DNA of 9,398 bases from Cyanobacteria bacterium UBA8803 (GTDB lineage: Bacteria; Cyanobacteriota; Cyanobacteriia; Cyanobacteriales; Coleofasciculaceae). The translations under genes and the position numbers were made by a program. Of this stretch, positions 6,660 to 9,398 are shown piece after piece; the first letter of the stretch is position 1; every line of letters begins with the position of its first letter. The notes beneath the pieces are model-generated. The model was given only the letters and a program-made list of their open reading frames with translations. It was not told the DNA's origin and searched no databases. The stretch is from the NCBI GenBank assembly GCA_003505715.1, contig DNXU01000088.1, positions 1 through 9,398 on the forward strand. Direction: 5' to 3'.

Positions 6660-8009
6660 TTGACTACTCGCGTCATTATCTTACGTCACGGTCAGAGCAG
6701 CTACAACTCCCAGCAAATGATTCAAGGGCGCTGTGATGAGTCAGTCTTGACTGAGAAAGGTGCTGCCGATGCTAGCTTGCTCGGTGCTACCCTCAGTAGC
6801 CTTAACGTTGATGCCGTTTATAGCTCTCCCTTGCAAAGGGCAAGAGAAACCGCTCAGGCAATCTTACCCTATTTGCCGGGGTCTCCCACCTTACAAACCA
6901 GCGACAATCTCCTAGAAGTGGATTTACCACAGTGGGAGAAGCTGCGCAAATCAGAATTACAAGCCAAATTTCCGGAGGAATACCAATGCTGGAAAGAACG
7001 TCCTCACGAGTTTTATATGGTCATCCCTACTGCTGAAGGACCCACCGAGCATTTTCCGGTACTGGCGCTTTACAAACAAGCACAGCAGTTTTGGCAAGAA
7101 ATTCTGCCCCGTCACCAAGGAGGCACAATTGTAATCGTGGCTCATAACGGTATCAACCGCTGCTTAATTATCAGCGCCCTTGGTATTTCTCCCGCCCGTT
7201 ACCATTCCATTCAGCAATCGAACTGTTGTATCAACGTACTGAATTTTGCGGGAGGCTGGGGTGATCCGGTACAATTAGAATCGCTCAATCAGATTTCTCA
7301 CTTAGGAAAACCCTTACCCTCACCCCGCCCCGGTGATTACGGGCTACGTCTGTTGCTAGTGCGCCACGGCGAAACAGAATGGAATCGAGTCTCGCGCTTC
7401 CAAGGGGGTATTGATGTACCCCTCAATGAAAAAGGCCGCCAACAAGGGCAGCAGGCAGCAGAGTTTCTTAAGGATGTGCCTATTGATTTTGCCATCACCA
7501 GCTCCATGTCCCGTCCCAAGGAAACCGCAGAACTGATCCTCGCTCATCACCCAAATGTCAAACTCCAACTAGAAGAACAGTTCAAGGAAATCAATCACGG
7601 TCTTTGGGAAGGGAAATTCGAGTCAGAAATCAAACAAATCTACCCCGATTTGTTAGAGCGATGGCAAACCGCACCTGCGACGGTACAGATGCCGGAAGGG
7701 GAAAATCTCCAGCAGGTATGGGATAGAGCAACTTTAGCTTGGGATGCGATCGTCCGTTCGACACCAGTTTCTGCCAGCCAAATTACAACAGTTCTGGTTG
7801 TGGCTCACGATGCCATTAATAAGGTGATTCTCTGTCACGTTCTCGGTTTAAGTCCAGAATCTTTCTGGAGTATTAAGCAAGGAAATGGTGGTATTAGTGT
7901 CATCGATTACCCTCAAGGTGCAGACAAATTACCAGTATTACAAGCCATGAATATTACCTCCCATCTCTCTGGAGGGATTCTGGATCGCACGGCAGCGGGT
8001 GCTTTGTAG
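6660..8009 (+). CDS. Tandem-domain histidine phosphatase (phosphoglycerate-mutase-like)
   Basis: Two histidine-phosphatase domains are fused in one 449-residue soluble protein. Domain 1 (about 3-200) has RHGQSSYN with nucleophile H10, SSPLQRARETA (R60), an acidic candidate at E86 and a second His in VAHNG (H162). Domain 2 (about 230-430) has RHGETEWN (H236), SSMSRPKETA (R285), E310 in EINHGLWEG and VAHDA (H383). Both halves keep the catalytic set, so both could be active. The linker is Pro-rich (about 205-230). Family members include cofactor-dependent phosphoglycerate mutases and many phosphatases; cyanobacterial relatives include a metal-independent phosphoserine phosphatase, so a role in serine synthesis is one possibility, not shown here. 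Translation starts at TTG with GGAGG 9 nt upstream. A strong terminator follows, so the gene is probably monocistronic. Confidence 0.92.
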   Translation: MTTRVIILRHGQSSYNSQQMIQGRCDESVLTEKGAADASLLGATLSSLNVDAVYSSPLQRARETAQAILPYLPGSPTLQTSDNLLEVDLPQWEKLRKSELQAKFPEEYQCWKERPHEFYMVIPTAEGPTEHFPVLALYKQAQQFWQEILPRHQGGTIVIVAHNGINRCLIISALGISPARYHSIQQSNCCINVLNFAGGWGDPVQLESLNQISHLGKPLPSPRPGDYGLRLLLVRHGETEWNRVSRFQGGIDVPLNEKGRQQGQQAAEFLKDVPIDFAITSSMSRPKETAELILAHHPNVKLQLEEQFKEINHGLWEGKFESEIKQIYPDLLERWQTAPATVQMPEGENLQQVWDRATLAWDAIVRSTPVSASQITTVLVVAHDAINKVILCHVLGLSPESFWSIKQGNGGISVIDYPQGADKLPVLQAMNITSHLSGGILDRTAAGAL

Positions 8010-8024
8010 CTGATTTTTAAGGAG

Positions 8025-8062
8025 TTCAGGAGTTCACTGCTGCAACTCCTGAATTCTTCTTT
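8025..8062 (+). terminator. Rho-independent terminator of the phosphatase gene
   Basis: TTCAGGAGTT (8025-8034) and AACTCCTGAA (8044-8053) form a perfect 10-bp stem with a 9-nt loop, followed by the T-rich tail TTCTTCTTT. It begins 15 nt after the TAG stop. Confidence 0.85.
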
Positions 8063-8345
8063 GAGTTTTGACTTTGTATTCTATATCAGAAATAGATATT
8101 TTTGTCAACTACTACTTCTGGGAGTTTTATGTATCGTAGTTAAAATCTGGGTGCGAATATTAAGATTATTTACAGCCAGTAAAGTAAATTTTGGCATTCT
8201 TTAAGCAATTTTGCGCATAATTAAAATAATCTAGTCATAACTCTTAAGTTTTTTAAGGGTTATCGCAGACGATTAAAGGATTTTGAAGCCTATATTAAAG
8301 AAGTGGGTCTGCATCTAGCTACCGCGTGCGCCAAATCTAATTACT
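8063..8345 (+). promoter_or_regulatory. AT-rich upstream region of the CBS-domain gene
   Basis: After the terminator, about 280 bp of AT-rich DNA precede the next gene. The best promoter-like pair is TTGGCA (8191-8196) with CATAAT (8216-8221), 19 nt apart. A second -35-like TTGACT (8068-8073) has no good partner. Between the candidate -10 and the start, AACTCTTAA (8239-8247) and TTAAGGGTT (8253-8261) form a 9-bp stem with a GTTTT loop and one G-U pair, which would fold in the 5' leader. No open frame or known riboswitch is recognisable. Confidence 0.4.
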
Positions 8346-9398
8346 ATGCAGCCTGACACCCCTCCCATTGCTTTGCCTGCTTTAGAGGCTCTCATCTATT
8401 CTCATCCCCTAACCGTTGTTCCTGAGACATCTCTAGTTGAGGCGATCGCTTTGATGGGTCAAGGACAAAAACCTTGTACGCTGTCCTGCCCCAAGCCTAG
8501 GTCTCTCGCCGTCGCTCAACCCAATACACCAAACTCATTTTTTAATAAAGGTCTTTCTAACGCCGCACCAGGGAGCTGTGTCTTAGTGGTAGAAGGAGCT
8601 TCCTTAGTTGGGATATTTACAGCACAAGACCTCCTAGAACTGATAACACGAGGGGTAAACCTCAGGGAAATCCAGATTCATGATGTGATGAAGCCCAAGG
8701 TAGTTACCCTAACTTTATCGGAGTCAAGCAATCTTTTCAGTGCCCTATCACTTTTAGCTCAACATCAAATTCTGCACTTACCTGTTTTGACTGCTGAGGG
8801 TCAATTGGTGGGAATAGTGACAGCAGATAGCATTTGCCGGGGACTACCACCGCTCAATCTCCTGAAATTGCAGCGCGTATCGTCGGTGATGACTACTCCA
8901 GTGATTCAGGCACCGTTAACGACTCCTATCCCGCATCTAGCTCAGATTCTAGTTCAAGAGCGTGCCACTTGTGCGGTGCTGATAGAAGAAGAGGGAGAGT
9001 GGGATTCTTCGTTAATTACTTCATCCCCCATCCCGATGGGATTGGTTACCCAAGAGGACTTGGTACGGACGATTCAGTTATCACTTTTAGGACTTGACTT
9101 GTCCAAAACTCCGGCTCATATGGCGATCCGGACGCCCCTATTAGGTTTAAGTCCCCATGATTCGTTGTGGACTGCTCTCGAACAGATGGGACAGGTGTGG
9201 CCGCTCCAACACTTAGTAGTGTGCGAACAATCAGAAAACTTGGTAGGAGTCCTTACTTATAAAGACTTGTTGCGATCGCTTGACCCCATGGCAATGCTGA
9301 GTCTGATTGAGGAATCTTGGGGAATGGGGAATAGGGAATGGGGAATAAGGAATGAAGACAAGGAAGAATTTACCCAATCACCCATCACCAATCACCCA
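8346..9398 (+). CDS. Multi-CBS-domain signalling protein, N-terminal part (runs off the window)
   Basis: The frame is open from ATG 8346 to the window end, 351 codons without a stop, so the protein is partial. Four CBS repeats (two Bateman modules, adenine-nucleotide sensors in many proteins) are visible: CBS1 about 14-100, CBS2 111-165 (IHDVMKPKVVTL, LPVLTAEGQLVGIVTAD), CBS3 177-245 (VSSVMTTPVI, MGLVTQEDLV) and CBS4 258-311 (LVVCEQSENLVGVLTYKDLL). CBS1 carries an insert of about 35 residues (40-75) rich in Pro, Ser and Asn. From about residue 325 the sequence is a repeat-encoded linker (WGMGNREWGIRNED). In cyanobacteria this arrangement often precedes PAS/GAF and histidine kinase or GGDEF domains; that is inference, since the rest is missing. 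An in-frame stop at 8316 limits the start to 8346, which lacks a clear Shine-Dalgarno. Confidence 0.85.
   Translation, partial: MQPDTPPIALPALEALIYSHPLTVVPETSLVEAIALMGQGQKPCTLSCPKPRSLAVAQPNTPNSFFNKGLSNAAPGSCVLVVEGASLVGIFTAQDLLELITRGVNLREIQIHDVMKPKVVTLTLSESSNLFSALSLLAQHQILHLPVLTAEGQLVGIVTADSICRGLPPLNLLKLQRVSSVMTTPVIQAPLTTPIPHLAQILVQERATCAVLIEEEGEWDSSLITSSPIPMGLVTQEDLVRTIQLSLLGLDLSKTPAHMAIRTPLLGLSPHDSLWTALEQMGQVWPLQHLVVCEQSENLVGVLTYKDLLRSLDPMAMLSLIEESWGMGNREWGIRNEDKEEFTQSPITNHP
9318..9398. repeat. STRR heptamer arrays at the window end, inside coding sequence
   Basis: TGGGGAA-type heptamers run from 9318 to 9352 (TGGGGAA twice, TAGGGAA, TGGGGAA, TAAGGAA). A second family, CCAATCA / CCCATCA / CCAATCA, occupies 9374-9394 and reaches the window edge. 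All stay in frame with the CBS protein. The array may extend beyond the window. Confidence 0.85.

Noticed and set aside
8834..9097. 87-codon plus-strand frame inside the CBS gene
   Set aside because: It is the +1 shadow of CBS3. The long frame from 8346 encodes clear CBS repeats over the same bases.

Overview
The window reads as cyanobacterial chromosome. It holds nine perfect copies of the HIP1 octamer GCGATCGC (about one per kb), several blocks of heptamer or octamer short tandem repeats of the kind common in filamentous cyanobacteria, and typical cyanobacterial protein families. I cannot name the species.

Layout from left to right. A thymidylate kinase gene (minus strand, 3-677) ends inside an octamer repeat at the window edge. 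Divergent from it is a small conserved-looking protein of unknown function (853-1200, plus), followed by a hairpin. Then three minus-strand genes: a single-domain FHA phosphothreonine reader (1386-1826); a Cu(I)-type P1B ATPase (2200-4677) with a repeat-encoded N-terminus and an extra segment after the P-domain hinge; and a CPBP/Abi-family intramembrane protease with a long N-terminal extension (4756-6387). The ATPase lies 78 bp downstream of the protease gene, so the two could be co-transcribed. A 272-bp spacer with an inverted repeat built from GGATGAGG-type units separates the protease gene from the divergent plus-strand half of the window. That half holds a tandem-domain histidine phosphatase (6660-8009, TTG start, strong Shine-Dalgarno, clear terminator) and the first 351 codons of a four-CBS-domain protein (8346 to the window end). 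The latter is probably the sensory front end of a larger signalling protein.

How the genes work together: there is no obvious single pathway. tmk is nucleotide housekeeping, the ATPase handles copper, the tandem phosphatase is metabolic (phosphoserine or another small phosphoester is possible), and the FHA and CBS proteins are signalling modules. I found no phage, transposase, CRISPR, defence or secondary-metabolite cluster, and no strong evidence for a new multi-gene system. The most distinctive theme is short tandem repeats invading coding-sequence ends: the tmk stop codon, the ATPase N-terminus and the linker after the CBS domains all lie in or beside such arrays. Both window edges fall inside repeats.
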